A stretch of 25,204 bases of DNA from Roseilinea sp034431495 (GCA_034431495.1 DAOUDB010000003.1:1-25204); one strand, 5' to 3'; counted from the stretch's first letter, positions 1-8,122 are shown. The notes: generated by a model not told the origin, from the letters alone. Made by a program: numbers and translations.

Positions 1-1
1 A

Positions 2-325
2 TTGTCTGTATTGGTCAACGCCAACACCGCCAGCGCGTCCGAGATCGTGGCCGGCGCGCTACAAGATCAAGGCCGCGCGCGGCTGATTGGCGAAACGACT
101 TACGGCAAGGGGTCGGTTCAGTTGTTGTTCGACTTGAGCGACGGATCGTCAGTCCACGTGTCCACCGCGAATTGGCTTACCCCCAGCGCGCGGGCAATCG
201 ACGGCGTTGGGCTTCAACCAGACATCGAAGCGCATCGCGCCGAGGGCGAGGCTCAAAGAGGCATCGACTCTCAACTGGAGCGCGCATTGGCCGATTTGCG
301 GGCACAGTCGGCGGCAAGCAGATAA
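2..325 (+). CDS. C-terminal part of an S41 (CtpA-type) serine protease, truncated by the window start
   Basis: The visible 107 residues are the end of a carboxyl-terminal processing protease. They contain the catalytic region: a VLVNANTASASE segment carrying the nucleophilic Ser, and about 25 residues later TYGKGSVQ carrying the general-base Lys. These are followed by the usual TPSARAIDGVGLQPDI stretch. The N-terminus, including any signal peptide and PDZ domain, lies outside the window, so the apparent TTG at position 2 is not a start. Members of this family cleave exported or membrane-associated proteins outside the cytoplasmic membrane. The next gene is a second S41 protease whose catalytic region is closely similar, which indicates a tandem paralogous pair. 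The last visible residues are a short Ala/Arg/Gln-rich tail. Confidence 0.9.
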   Translation: MSVLVNANTASASEIVAGALQDQGRARLIGETTYGKGSVQLLFDLSDGSSVHVSTANWLTPSARAIDGVGLQPDIEAHRAEGEAQRGIDSQLERALADLRAQSAASR

Positions 326-422
326 GCACAGCAATAGGCCGGCGCGCACAGTTGGACCTGTTCTGAGATTCAAGGCGCCGGAAAATTTAACATTGCGAAA
401 TGCAAGGAGTGAGAGGTTCGAG

Positions 423-1730
423 ATGCAGATACAACAGCAAGGGTCAGGCTCAGGCATCCTGAAGATGGTCCTTCTGGGGCTGTTGGGCGTTTTCACGGGC
501 GGTCTGATTTTCGTGGCCGGCCTGGGTGTGGGCGTGGCGACCTCTGGCGGATTCACATTCACTGCCCCATCGTCCGTTGAGCCGCTTTCCGCGCCGGCTG
601 CGGACGCCGAACAGAGCCGGCCATCCGGCGTTGACACGGCGTTGATGAACGATGTGCTGCGCCGGCTGCGCAGCCAGTGGTACGGCGAAATGCCAAACGG
701 CGACAAATTGACCGACGGCGCAATCCGCGGCATGGTGGCGGCGCTGGGCGACCCCTTTACCGCCTATGTCGAGCCGCGCTATGCCAAGATTCTGGAAGAT
801 GACGCCAGCAGCACGTTCGAGGGCATCGGCGCAACGTTGCGCCAGGTGACCGGCGGCGGTGTGCAGATCGTGCGCACATTCGACGGGGCGCCGGCGCAAA
901 AGGGCGGCGTGTTGCCGGGCGATCTGATCGAGGCTGTTGATGGCACGTCGGTGAGCGGCCTGAGCACCTACGAGGTCGCGGCTCTGGTGCGCGGGCCGAA
1001 GGGCACGACGGTCACCCTGACATTACGCCGGGCAGACGTTCCAAAACCGTTCGACCTGTCACTGGTGCGCGACCGTATCAACATCCCGCTCGTCACGAGC
1101 AGAATGGTTGGCGACGGCAAAATCGCCTACATCAGCCTGTTCGACTTCAGCGCGCAGGCCAGCGCCCAGCTCACCACACAATTGAGAGATCTGCTGAAAA
1201 ATAACCCCAGCGGCCTCATCCTCGATCTCCGCGACAACCCGGGCGGGCTGCTCAGCCAGGCTGTCGAAGTCGGCGATATCTTTCTGAAAGATGGCGTCTT
1301 CATCATTCAGCGCGACAACAAAGGCAACGAGGAACGCAAGAGCACGACTAATCGCGGCATTGCGCAGGACATTCCGATGGTGGTGCTGGTCAATGGAGCA
1401 TCGGCCAGCGCCGCTGAAGTGCTGGCCGGCGCAATCCAGGACTACAACCGCGCCAGGATCATCGGTGAACAGACCTTCGGCAAGGGATCGGTGCAATTGC
1501 CCCAGAGCCTTCCGAACGGCGGCCAGTTGCGCATCACCATTCAGCGCTGGTACACACCCAAAAATCGCGCCATTCACGAAGTGGGCATCAAGCCAGACTA
1601 CACGGTGCCGATGACCAACGAAGACGCGCTGGAAGGGCGAGACCCGCAACTCGATGCAGCAGTGACCTATCTCCTCACCGGGAAAGAGCCGGCGCCAACC
1701 CCCTTCCCGACCGTGTCGCCACGACCATAG
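423..1730 (+). CDS. S41 family carboxyl-terminal processing protease with PDZ domain
   Basis: This is a 435-residue protease. An N-terminal hydrophobic segment (about residues 13-40) should act as signal or membrane anchor, so the catalytic part is extracytoplasmic. An Ala/Pro linker follows. A PDZ domain lies at about 132-203 (FEGIGATLR through VLPGDLIEAVDGTSV) and the S41 catalytic core at about 225-400. The predicted dyad is Ser329 in NGASASAAE and Lys354 in TFGKGSVQ, spaced 25 residues as in known Prc/CtpA enzymes. The frame is open upstream to 207, but I chose ATG 423 because it gives a proper signal region and has AAGGAG (404-409) and GAGAGG (411-416) just ahead. The protein ends in a Pro/Thr-rich tail. 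A strong hairpin directly downstream probably ends the transcript. The tandem protease upstream is a paralog. Substrates cannot be deduced. Confidence 0.93.
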   Translation: MQIQQQGSGSGILKMVLLGLLGVFTGGLIFVAGLGVGVATSGGFTFTAPSSVEPLSAPAADAEQSRPSGVDTALMNDVLRRLRSQWYGEMPNGDKLTDGAIRGMVAALGDPFTAYVEPRYAKILEDDASSTFEGIGATLRQVTGGGVQIVRTFDGAPAQKGGVLPGDLIEAVDGTSVSGLSTYEVAALVRGPKGTTVTLTLRRADVPKPFDLSLVRDRINIPLVTSRMVGDGKIAYISLFDFSAQASAQLTTQLRDLLKNNPSGLILDLRDNPGGLLSQAVEVGDIFLKDGVFIIQRDNKGNEERKSTTNRGIAQDIPMVVLVNGASASAAEVLAGAIQDYNRARIIGEQTFGKGSVQLPQSLPNGGQLRITIQRWYTPKNRAIHEVGIKPDYTVPMTNEDALEGRDPQLDAAVTYLLTGKEPAPTPFPTVSPRP

Positions 1731-1742
1731 TCATGCGCGAAC

Positions 1743-1785
1743 GCCAAGCTGCCAATCCTTAGTCAGGGATTGGCAGCTTGGCTTT
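1743..1785 (+). terminator. Rho-independent terminator-like hairpin after the S41 protease
   Basis: A perfect 16-bp inverted repeat (arms 1743-1758 and 1767-1782) encloses an 8-nt loop and is followed by TTTGTC. The stem is long and stable and the T-tract is short, so it may work as an intrinsic terminator or as a transcript-end stabiliser. It starts 12 nt after the protease stop codon. Confidence 0.75.
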
Positions 1786-1819
1786 GTCATTCTCTGGCCG
1801 TGTGTTACGCTTGTAGGCA

Positions 1820-2677
1820 ATGAGCGCCACACCCACGCCTCAAACATTCGAGCCGATCGTCAGGCTGACAGCGCAATGGCGGCGGGGCGGCGCCTGGCTG
1901 GGGCCGGCCTGGGCGGTACTGTGCGGCGTTGTGGCGTCCGGCGCGTTTGTATGGAGCGGCCAGGGCATTGCGCTTGTGGCTGTGGCCCTGATCCTGGCCG
2001 AAGGCATCTGGACGACACTATGGGCCTCGCTGGCCGGCGTCAAGTGGGATGAGCCGTTGGCGCGCTGGTCGGCATGGACGGCAGGGCAGCCGGTTATTCG
2101 ACTGCCCTACACCCAGCCGGGGTCGCCGGCAGCCCACGCATCCATCATCCTGGGCCAGTTTCGCGCATGGCTTGCCGACGACTTTTTGCCGTCGCATGGC
2201 AGTGCGCTGGCGAGCGCCATTCTGGCCAGCATGATCGCCCTGGCACTGGCGATGATCCTGGGCGCGCCGGCGATTCTGTTGACCATTCTCGCGCTGGCAC
2301 TGTCACAGATCGGGCTGGCCCTGTGCCGGGGCAATGGATCCCCCAGCCCGATGCTGCGCGGGCTTGTGGAGATGAGCTTGCCGCTGTTGCTGGGCTTCGT
2401 CATCTTCAGACCGCTCACGTTGGAGATCGTTGTCGCGGCTGTGGGGTTTGGCATCACCTATGCCGGCGCCGTCTCACCGCGATGGGATCTGCGCGCATGG
2501 AACGCCGGGCAGGTGATCGTGCTCTTGCTGTTGGTCGTCATGCGACATTCCGTGGGCGTGTTTGCGGTGACGCTCCTGTGGCTGCCCCAGTTTCTGCTTC
2601 AGGGCCAGTCAGTTGCGCGCAATGCCCAGTGGTGGCTCATGGCAGTCATGCTGGTTGTCGCGGTGGCAATCGCCTGA
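1820..2677 (+). CDS. Hypothetical multi-pass membrane protein
   Basis: This is a 285-residue, very hydrophobic protein with roughly seven or eight predicted membrane segments. They form two near the N-terminus (about 28-70), a cluster at about 120-160, a cluster at about 180-215, and two at the C-terminus (about 228-285). The loop between the first and second clusters (about 75-115) is the largest soluble part. I recognise no family signature. ATG 1820 has only a weak GTAGGC ahead. A possible promoter (TTGTCA 1784-1789, TACGCT 1806-1811, spacer 16) overlaps the preceding terminator tail. The gene stands alone between the protease terminator and tatA, so context gives little help. It could be a membrane-bound enzyme of lipid or polyprenyl metabolism, but no catalytic motif is visible to support that. 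Confidence 0.75.
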   Translation: MSATPTPQTFEPIVRLTAQWRRGGAWLGPAWAVLCGVVASGAFVWSGQGIALVAVALILAEGIWTTLWASLAGVKWDEPLARWSAWTAGQPVIRLPYTQPGSPAAHASIILGQFRAWLADDFLPSHGSALASAILASMIALALAMILGAPAILLTILALALSQIGLALCRGNGSPSPMLRGLVEMSLPLLLGFVIFRPLTLEIVVAAVGFGITYAGAVSPRWDLRAWNAGQVIVLLLLVVMRHSVGVFAVTLLWLPQFLLQGQSVARNAQWWLMAVMLVVAVAIA

Positions 2678-2794
2678 ATGCCGCTCGCCAACTGTGCGCA
2701 CACCCGGCATGGGTAGAATAGTGAGGCCCGGCCTTTGGCTTCCGGCAGATGCGGAATGCAAGACGCCCGCTTTCGCGCCGATCCCGCTCATTCG

Positions 2795-2822
2795 TTAGAC
2801 TGGCCAAAATCCGGTGTAAGAT
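2795..2822 (+). promoter_or_regulatory. Possible sigma-70-type promoter for tatA
   Basis: TTAGAC (2795-2800) and TAAGAT (2817-2822) are separated by 16 nt. Transcription from here would start near 2829, giving a very short leader directly before the AAGGAG ribosome-binding site (2830-2835) of tatA. The assignment rests on sequence resemblance only. Confidence 0.35.
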
Positions 2823-2844
2823 TGAATATAAGGAGAAGACAGAT

Positions 2845-3054
2845 ATGCCACATCTAGGCCCGCTTGAGATTGTCATCATTCTGCTGATCGTTGTCCTCTT
2901 GTTCGGCGTCGGGCGCATTGGGCGCATCGGCGGTGAGCTCGGGCGCGGTATCAAGGAATTCCGCAAAGCGGTTCAAGACGAGTCTACCGACAAACCGGGA
3001 GACAAGTCAGCAGAGAAGACAGAAGCCAAAGACGAGAGCAAGACAGCCGCGTAA
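2845..3054 (+). CDS. tatA: Twin-arginine translocase subunit TatA/TatE
   Basis: This 69-residue protein has the classic TatA layout: a short N-terminus, one membrane helix (about 6-22), a hinge around LFGVGRIGRIG, an amphipathic helix with GRGIKEFRKA (about 33-42), and an acidic/lysine-rich disordered tail of about 27 residues. TatA oligomerises to form the passage for folded proteins carrying twin-arginine signals, together with TatC. The usual Pro and Lys of the FGPKRLPELG hinge are replaced by Val and Arg here, while the conserved FG pair and amphipathic helix remain. The open frame extends upstream to 2749, but ATG 2845 is preceded by AAGGAG at 9-nt spacing and begins where TatA proteins begin. 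No tatC or tatB lies in the window. Confidence 0.93.
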   Translation: MPHLGPLEIVIILLIVVLLFGVGRIGRIGGELGRGIKEFRKAVQDESTDKPGDKSAEKTEAKDESKTAA

Positions 3055-3117
3055 ACAGCGCACCCCAGCAGAGACGGGCGCGCCGCGTTTTCAATGCCCG
3101 GCAGCGCCCGTCCTTGA

Positions 3118-4167
3118 GTGACCTGCATGCCAGGAAGGTCGGCATCCGGATCATTTTCATCCCTGGGCGCCCTCAAGAGCATCGCCGATGTCCTGGGTGA
3201 GGTGGACGTTCGCCCGATTCGTGAAACAGCTGAACAGCCTTTCCTGATTTCCTTCATCAGCCGCGACGCGCCATTGGCGCAACACGTCGCCTCGTTGCTC
3301 TATCGCGGCCCCCGGCCCCACGACATTCCATCTGTCCGCGCCGTCGAAGTAGCGACGCTTGAAGCAGCGCTGGGGCGGCCGGCATTTGGCCGGCTGGCCG
3401 TCGTGATCACGCGCGAAGATCGGGACAATGCCGCTGAGATGCAACTCGTGCGCCGGCTGGAGCGCGCGAACACGCCAGAACTGGTATGCTTTGTCCAGGC
3501 GCCCGGCGCACTGCCGCTCCTGCGCCAGCAATGGCTGCCCGCCGCAACGGTGTCTTTACATACCCTCGGCGACGCCGGCCATACCCTCGATGATGCGCGG
3601 GCCACTCAACAACTCACAACCGCTATCCGTGCCGCCAAAGTTGTGGATACGCTGGCGCTGGCTCGCCACCTGCCAGCCTTGCGCGAACAGATAGCGCGTA
3701 GCCTGATCGAGGAGACTGCCATCGCCAACGCCGTATACAGCGCAAGCACCGGTCTAGCTGAACTTGTGCCCATCGCTACGCTGCCGCTCAATGTGGCAGA
3801 CATGGTGGTGCTGACCAAAAATCAGGCGATCATGGCGTACAAGATTGCCCTGGCGATGGGGATGACAGCCGATTTCAAACACATCATGCCACAGCTCGCG
3901 GCAGTGGTAGGGGGCGGCTTTATCTTCCGGCAGCTTGCTCGCACACTTGTCGGGCTGGTGCCCGGCTGGGGTATTCTGCCGAAAACGGCCATCGCATTCG
4001 CAGGCACGTTTGCCATAGGCGAAGCCATCTATCGCTGGTGCGCGACCGGCGAACGACTGAGCGAAGACGGACTGCGGCAGGCTTATCAATCGGCTTTGGC
4101 GCGTGGACGCAAAATAGCTCAGGCTTTGCTCAAAAAACGACCCCAGAGGAAGCGGCGCTCTGCATAG
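3118..4167 (+). CDS. DUF697 (YcjF-like) protein with a degenerate GTPase-like N-terminus
   Basis: This is a 349-residue protein. Residues about 200-320 match the DUF697 pattern: an amphipathic/hydrophobic stretch ending in PIATLPLNVADMVVLTKNQ, then IALAMG, a Gly-rich GGGFIFRQLAR helix, LVGLVPGWGILPKTAIAF and AIGEAIYRW. These segments probably associate with the membrane. In the family this domain usually follows an Era-like GTPase. Here residues about 40-170 keep an alternating strand-helix layout (PFLISFISRD, RLAVVITRED, ELVCFVQAPG) but show no P-loop and no NKxD motif, so I infer a pseudo-GTPase. The tail is strongly basic (KKRPQRKRRSA). The start is GTG 3118 or ATG 3127, and neither has a clear Shine-Dalgarno sequence. 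It sits 63 nt after tatA in the same direction. The function is unknown. Confidence 0.75.
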   Translation: MTCMPGRSASGSFSSLGALKSIADVLGEVDVRPIRETAEQPFLISFISRDAPLAQHVASLLYRGPRPHDIPSVRAVEVATLEAALGRPAFGRLAVVITREDRDNAAEMQLVRRLERANTPELVCFVQAPGALPLLRQQWLPAATVSLHTLGDAGHTLDDARATQQLTTAIRAAKVVDTLALARHLPALREQIARSLIEETAIANAVYSASTGLAELVPIATLPLNVADMVVLTKNQAIMAYKIALAMGMTADFKHIMPQLAAVVGGGFIFRQLARTLVGLVPGWGILPKTAIAFAGTFAIGEAIYRWCATGERLSEDGLRQAYQSALARGRKIAQALLKKRPQRKRRSA

Positions 4168-4261
4168 CAAGAGTCAGCGGCGGGCGTCGAACAGTGCGGC
4201 TGACTCGCTGCGTCAGGCACATAGTCAATCGAGTCTTGTGTTGCATTTGGAGGTGCGAACG

Positions 4262-4909
4262 ATGTTACAGACAGGCGATCCAATCCCAGAGTTTGCGCTG
4301 GCCTCTACTCAGGGAGGCGAAGTCAGTTCAATGTCACTGCGCGGCAAGCGCTACGTGCTTTACTTCTACCCGAAGGATGACACGCCTGGATGCACAACAG
4401 AGGCGTGCAATTTTCGGGACAACCTGCCCCACTTCAACGACACAGGCACGCCGGTATATGGCGTAAGCCCGGATGACTTAACCGCCCATCAAAAGTTCAT
4501 CGCCAAATACGCGCTCAATTTCCCGCTGCTGGCCGACCCGGATCACAAACTCATCGAAGCGGTTGGCGCATGGGTCGAGAAGAGCATGTATGGCAAGAAA
4601 TACATGGGAGTGCAGCGCAGCACTTTCGTGGTCGGTCCGGATGGGCGCATTGAGAAAGTGTGGCCCAAGGTAACACCCGATGGGCACGCGCAGGAAGTGC
4701 TGGAATATCTGGGATCAGCTCCCCCTATCGCCATCAACCTTCCCGAGGCCATTATCGCCGCTCCATCTCCTGCCGCTGAAACAGCAGTGCACAACACACC
4801 TGTGGTCAAAGTGGACAGCAAGAAAAAGCCCGCCAGCATCAAGCCGGCCGGGCAGCGCCCAAACCAACCAGTCAAGAAACCGCCAACCAAAAAACCATCC
4901 AGGAAATAG
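4262..4909 (+). CDS. bcp: Thioredoxin-dependent peroxiredoxin, PrxQ/BCP type, with a Lys/Pro-rich C-terminal tail
   Basis: This is a 215-residue protein. Residues 1-150 form a thioredoxin-fold peroxiredoxin. The peroxidatic cysteine is Cys44 in KDDTPGCTTEAC and the resolving cysteine is Cys49, five residues later, which is the PrxQ/BCP arrangement with an intramolecular disulfide. The enzyme reduces hydrogen peroxide and organic hydroperoxides using thioredoxin in the cytoplasm. No signal peptide is seen. Usual family members end near residue 155. Here an extra tail of about 62 residues (154-215) is rich in Pro, Ala and Lys and ends with KKPPTKKPSRK, which is probably disordered and could bind acidic surfaces or nucleic acid. 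ATG 4262 is chosen over an upstream in-frame TTG because GGAGGTG lies about 7 nt before it. The gene is 32 nt ahead of a FAD oxidoreductase. Confidence 0.93.
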   Translation: MLQTGDPIPEFALASTQGGEVSSMSLRGKRYVLYFYPKDDTPGCTTEACNFRDNLPHFNDTGTPVYGVSPDDLTAHQKFIAKYALNFPLLADPDHKLIEAVGAWVEKSMYGKKYMGVQRSTFVVGPDGRIEKVWPKVTPDGHAQEVLEYLGSAPPIAINLPEAIIAAPSPAAETAVHNTPVVKVDSKKKPASIKPAGQRPNQPVKKPPTKKPSRK

Positions 4910-4941
4910 CACCACTGGCCGGCGCAACGCCCCAGGAAACT

Positions 4942-5988
4942 ATGGCAGCCTACATCGGCCCCGTGAACCGTGACACCGAAGTGCTGGTGATTGGCGCCGG
5001 CATCGTCGGCGCACTGATCGCCTGGCAACTTGCCGAAAACGGATTGGATGTGTCCGTCGTCGACGCTCAGCGTGTTGGGAGTGGCGCCACGCGGCGCTCA
5101 CCTGGCCTGGCCACACCAAGTCTTCAGCGCCCACATCGCCGGCAGACCGCGCGCGGCGTAGAAATGCTGGCCGGCCTGGCCCGGCAGCACCACCTGAAGC
5201 CGCGCCCGGTCAGCGCATTGCACGTCGCCAGCCGCCCTGATGACGCCGACGCATTGCGCGGCCTTGTCGCCGAGCTTCAGGCCGACGGCGTGGATGCGGC
5301 GTGGGAGATCGATCCAACCGTGGTGCCCGTCGGGTTTGGCGGCGGCCTGCGCATCGCCAACAGCATCATGATTGACCCGGTTCTGTTGACCACACGGCTA
5401 TTGCAACGGCCCAATATTGTGGTCAAGCAGCACGTGGAAATCCAGAAGCTCGAACGCGCTCACGGGTATGTATTGGCACTTGCGCCGGGCTATTCGGTGA
5501 GGGCCGGCGCCGTTGTTCTGGCCACCAGCGCCTACACCGGACTTTTGTCGCCATACCTGGCAGATTCGATGCAGGTGACACGTGGCGCGCTCTGGCGATC
5601 CCACCCACAACCGGTGGCGCTGGCATGTCAGTCGGCGCCGGTGCTGGTCGACGGCGGTCGGGTCGTGGCAGCGCAGACAGCCGACATGCGAGTGTGTGTT
5701 GCAGCATGGCGCTGCAACAACCAGATCGATGGCGACCCCGCGCGCGACGCGCACACCTATCTCGATGCGCACATACCAGATTTGCTGACCGAAACTGAAA
5801 TATGGCTATCAGCGATCGGCATCGCTTCACGTGACGGCGGCCCGTTGGTCGGAATTCTCTCCGGCAACGATCGTTCTTCTGGCGGTAACGTCTTCTATGC
5901 TTTGGCCCCCGGCGCATTCGGTCTCGCGTGGGCGCCGGTCATCGCCGAACAGGTGATCACCCTGGTACTGCGACCCAATCAGGCATGA
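4942..5988 (+). CDS. FAD-dependent oxidoreductase of the DAO (glycine/D-amino-acid oxidase-like) family
   Basis: This is a 348-residue flavoprotein. The N-terminus has the Rossmann fingerprint VIGAGIVGA (GxGxxG at residues 18-23), followed by VSVVDA with the acidic ribose-binding residue at the end of strand two, and GSGATRRSPGLATPS, the flavin-contacting segment of the DAO family. The C-terminus ends with a Gly-rich stretch (ALAPGAFGLAWAPVIAEQV) that resembles the usual second FAD-contact region. Such enzymes oxidise amines or amino acids and usually pass electrons to oxygen. The substrate cannot be read from sequence. ATG 4942 has AGGAAA just ahead. The gene follows the peroxiredoxin by 32 nt, which may be meaningful because oxidases of this family make hydrogen peroxide. 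The stop overlaps the next start by 4 nt, so the two are co-translated. Confidence 0.88.
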   Translation: MAAYIGPVNRDTEVLVIGAGIVGALIAWQLAENGLDVSVVDAQRVGSGATRRSPGLATPSLQRPHRRQTARGVEMLAGLARQHHLKPRPVSALHVASRPDDADALRGLVAELQADGVDAAWEIDPTVVPVGFGGGLRIANSIMIDPVLLTTRLLQRPNIVVKQHVEIQKLERAHGYVLALAPGYSVRAGAVVLATSAYTGLLSPYLADSMQVTRGALWRSHPQPVALACQSAPVLVDGGRVVAAQTADMRVCVAAWRCNNQIDGDPARDAHTYLDAHIPDLLTETEIWLSAIGIASRDGGPLVGILSGNDRSSGGNVFYALAPGAFGLAWAPVIAEQVITLVLRPNQA

Positions 5989-6443
5989 GCACCACCGCCG
6001 CGACCGTGTCGAGCCGTCGTCGGCTCCGACTGCTCTCGTTGGTGATAGTCTGGTTCTGCGTAGAGAACCTCACACGAGCGGCACTGTCGGCAAACCAGGC
6101 CCGGGAACTGGCCGATCTCCCCACAGCCATGTCGCCCTACTATGTGGCTGCCATCAGCGCTGGCTGGTGCGCCGCCTTTGCGGCAAACCTGGCTGTGGTC
6201 TGGCTGCGCCCGGCATGGTCCGTTTCGGTCAGTCTGATCGTGATGACGCTCTATCAGGCCAATCTCTGGCTCAATCGTCTCGTTTTTGCGCAATCGAGCG
6301 AAGCGGGAGAGACGGCCGGCTTTCGTGCGATACTTACAGCCGCATCGTTCGCCGCACTGGCAGCCGGACTGGCGATGGCCCGTCGTGGCGCAGCAGAGCG
6401 CGGCGCAAACAACGCGAAAGGTGACACTAGGACGGAAAGCTGA
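5985..6443 (+). CDS. Small hypothetical membrane protein
   Basis: This is a 152-residue protein with about four hydrophobic segments (roughly 15-33, 50-72, 78-96 and 114-132), a basic N-terminus (SSRRRLR) and a basic, polar C-terminal tail. No known family is recognised. Its ATG overlaps the stop of the FAD oxidoreductase (ATGA at 5985-5988), a standard sign of translational coupling, so it probably belongs to the same transcript as the peroxiredoxin and oxidoreductase. The open frame extends upstream to 5928 inside the oxidoreductase, but the overlapping ATG is the likely start. Confidence 0.75.
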   Translation: MSTTAATVSSRRRLRLLSLVIVWFCVENLTRAALSANQARELADLPTAMSPYYVAAISAGWCAAFAANLAVVWLRPAWSVSVSLIVMTLYQANLWLNRLVFAQSSEAGETAGFRAILTAASFAALAAGLAMARRGAAERGANNAKGDTRTES

Positions 6444-6559
6444 GCGCGCCAGACGAGAAACGCCATCTGCGAATGCAGAACGCGCGTGACACGTCTATGC
6501 GCCTTGGGGCGCGCGATTCGCTTTTCGCCGGACGCTATATACCCAGAGACAGACAACGC

Positions 6560-8122
6560 ATGGCAAATAACCAATCAATCGATCCCAGAACTGAGCGACT
6601 GCGCACTCTGCGCGCGGAAACGCAACTCGGCGGCGGCGCAGACAAGATTGCCGCGCATCACGCCAGGGGCAGGCTCACCGCGCGCGAACGCATCGAACTT
6701 CTGCTTGACAAAGGTTCATTCCGCGAGATCGACGCATTTGTGACAAACCGGCCGGCCAGCGGCCCACAGCCGGCTCGCCCCGCGCTGACCGACGGCGTAG
6801 TGACAGGCTGGGGCACCATCGACGGCCGACTGGTGTATGTGTACTCTCAGGACTTCACCGTGATGGGCGGCAGCCTGGGACAGGCCCATGCGGCCAAGAT
6901 TGTCAAAGTGCAAGACATGGCCCTCAAGAACGGCGCGCCAATCATCGGCATCAACGACTCTGGCGGCGCGCGCATCCAGGAAGGGATGCTGTCGCTGGTC
7001 GGCTACGCCGACATCTTCCTGCGCAACACGATGGCCAGCGGTGTCGTGCCACAACTCAGCGCCATCATGGGGCCGTGCGCCGGCGGCGCGGTGTACTCGC
7101 CCGCGCTGACCGACTTCATCTTCATGGTGAAGAACACCAGCAACATGTTTGTCACCGGCCCTGATGTCGTGCGCGCGGTCACCCACGAAGACGTGTCGTT
7201 CGAGGAACTGGGCGGCGCGCTCGTTCACAACACTGAAAGCGGCGTGGCGCACATAGCCGCCGAAAGCGAAGGCGACTGTCTGTTTCTGATGCGCATGTTG
7301 CTGGGCTATCTGCCATCCAACAACATGGAAGGGCCGCCGCTTGCGCCGGGCAAAGATGACCCGCTGCGGACTGACGCCGTGCTGGACACCATCGTGCCGG
7401 ACAACCCGAACAAGCCATACGACATGAAGGCGGTCATCCACAGCGTGGTGGACGATGGGCGGTTTTTCGAAATCCACGAGCATTTCGCCACCAACATCAT
7501 CGTCGGGTTCGCGCGGCTGGGAGGCCACAGTGTCGGTATCGTCGCCAACCAGCCGCAGGTGCTGGCGGGCGTGCTCGACATCAAAGCCAGCGAAAAGGCC
7601 GCGCGCTTTGTTCGTTTCTGCGATTGCTTCAATATCCCGATCATCACGTTCGAGGATGTGCCGGGGTTCATGCCCGGCGTCAGCCAGGAGCACGGCGGCA
7701 TTATTCGCGCCGGCGCGAAATTGTTGTACGCGTATTGCGAGGCGACCGTCCCCAAGATCAACGTCATCACGCGCAAAGCCTATGGCGGCGCGTATTGCGT
7801 GATGAGCCCGCGCGCGACGCGCGGCGATCTGGTGCTGGCCTGGCCATCGGCCGAGCTGGCGGTGATGGGGCCGGACGGCGCGGTCAACATCATCTACAAG
7901 CGCGAAATTGCGGCTGCGGATGACCCGGCTGCGCGCAAGGCTGAACTCGTGCAGCAGTACAAAGATGACTTCGCCAATCCCTACGTCGCCGCCGCCTATG
8001 GCCACATCGATGACATCATCGAGCCGAGCGAGACCCGCCCGCGGCTGATCAATGCCCTGGAGATGCTGCACAACAAACGTGACATCAATCCGCCAAAGAA
8101 ACATGGGAACATTCCGTTGTGA
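6560..8122 (+). CDS. Acyl-CoA (propionyl-CoA type) carboxylase, carboxyltransferase beta subunit
   Basis: This is a 520-residue protein, the usual length for PccB/AccD-type subunits. It transfers carboxyl groups from biotin to acyl-CoA, normally propionyl-CoA giving methylmalonyl-CoA. Two crotonase-like halves are present. The N-half has INDSGGARIQEG and GPCAGGAVYSPALTDF, which form one oxyanion hole. The C-half has EDVPGFMPGVSQEHGG, GAKLLYAYCEATVPK, ITRKAYGGAYCVMSP and WPSAELAVMGPDGAVN. The C-terminus NKRDINPPKKHGNIPL is typical of propionyl-CoA carboxylases. Residue Cys413 in GGAYCVM occupies the position that is Asp in propionyl-CoA enzymes and Ile in acetyl-CoA enzymes, so acyl specificity is uncertain. 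ATG 6560 is preferred over upstream in-frame codons because it gives the family N-terminus. No strong Shine-Dalgarno is seen. No biotin carboxylase or biotin carrier subunit lies nearby. Confidence 0.93.
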   Translation: MANNQSIDPRTERLRTLRAETQLGGGADKIAAHHARGRLTARERIELLLDKGSFREIDAFVTNRPASGPQPARPALTDGVVTGWGTIDGRLVYVYSQDFTVMGGSLGQAHAAKIVKVQDMALKNGAPIIGINDSGGARIQEGMLSLVGYADIFLRNTMASGVVPQLSAIMGPCAGGAVYSPALTDFIFMVKNTSNMFVTGPDVVRAVTHEDVSFEELGGALVHNTESGVAHIAAESEGDCLFLMRMLLGYLPSNNMEGPPLAPGKDDPLRTDAVLDTIVPDNPNKPYDMKAVIHSVVDDGRFFEIHEHFATNIIVGFARLGGHSVGIVANQPQVLAGVLDIKASEKAARFVRFCDCFNIPIITFEDVPGFMPGVSQEHGGIIRAGAKLLYAYCEATVPKINVITRKAYGGAYCVMSPRATRGDLVLAWPSAELAVMGPDGAVNIIYKREIAAADDPAARKAELVQQYKDDFANPYVAAAYGHIDDIIEPSETRPRLINALEMLHNKRDINPPKKHGNIPL

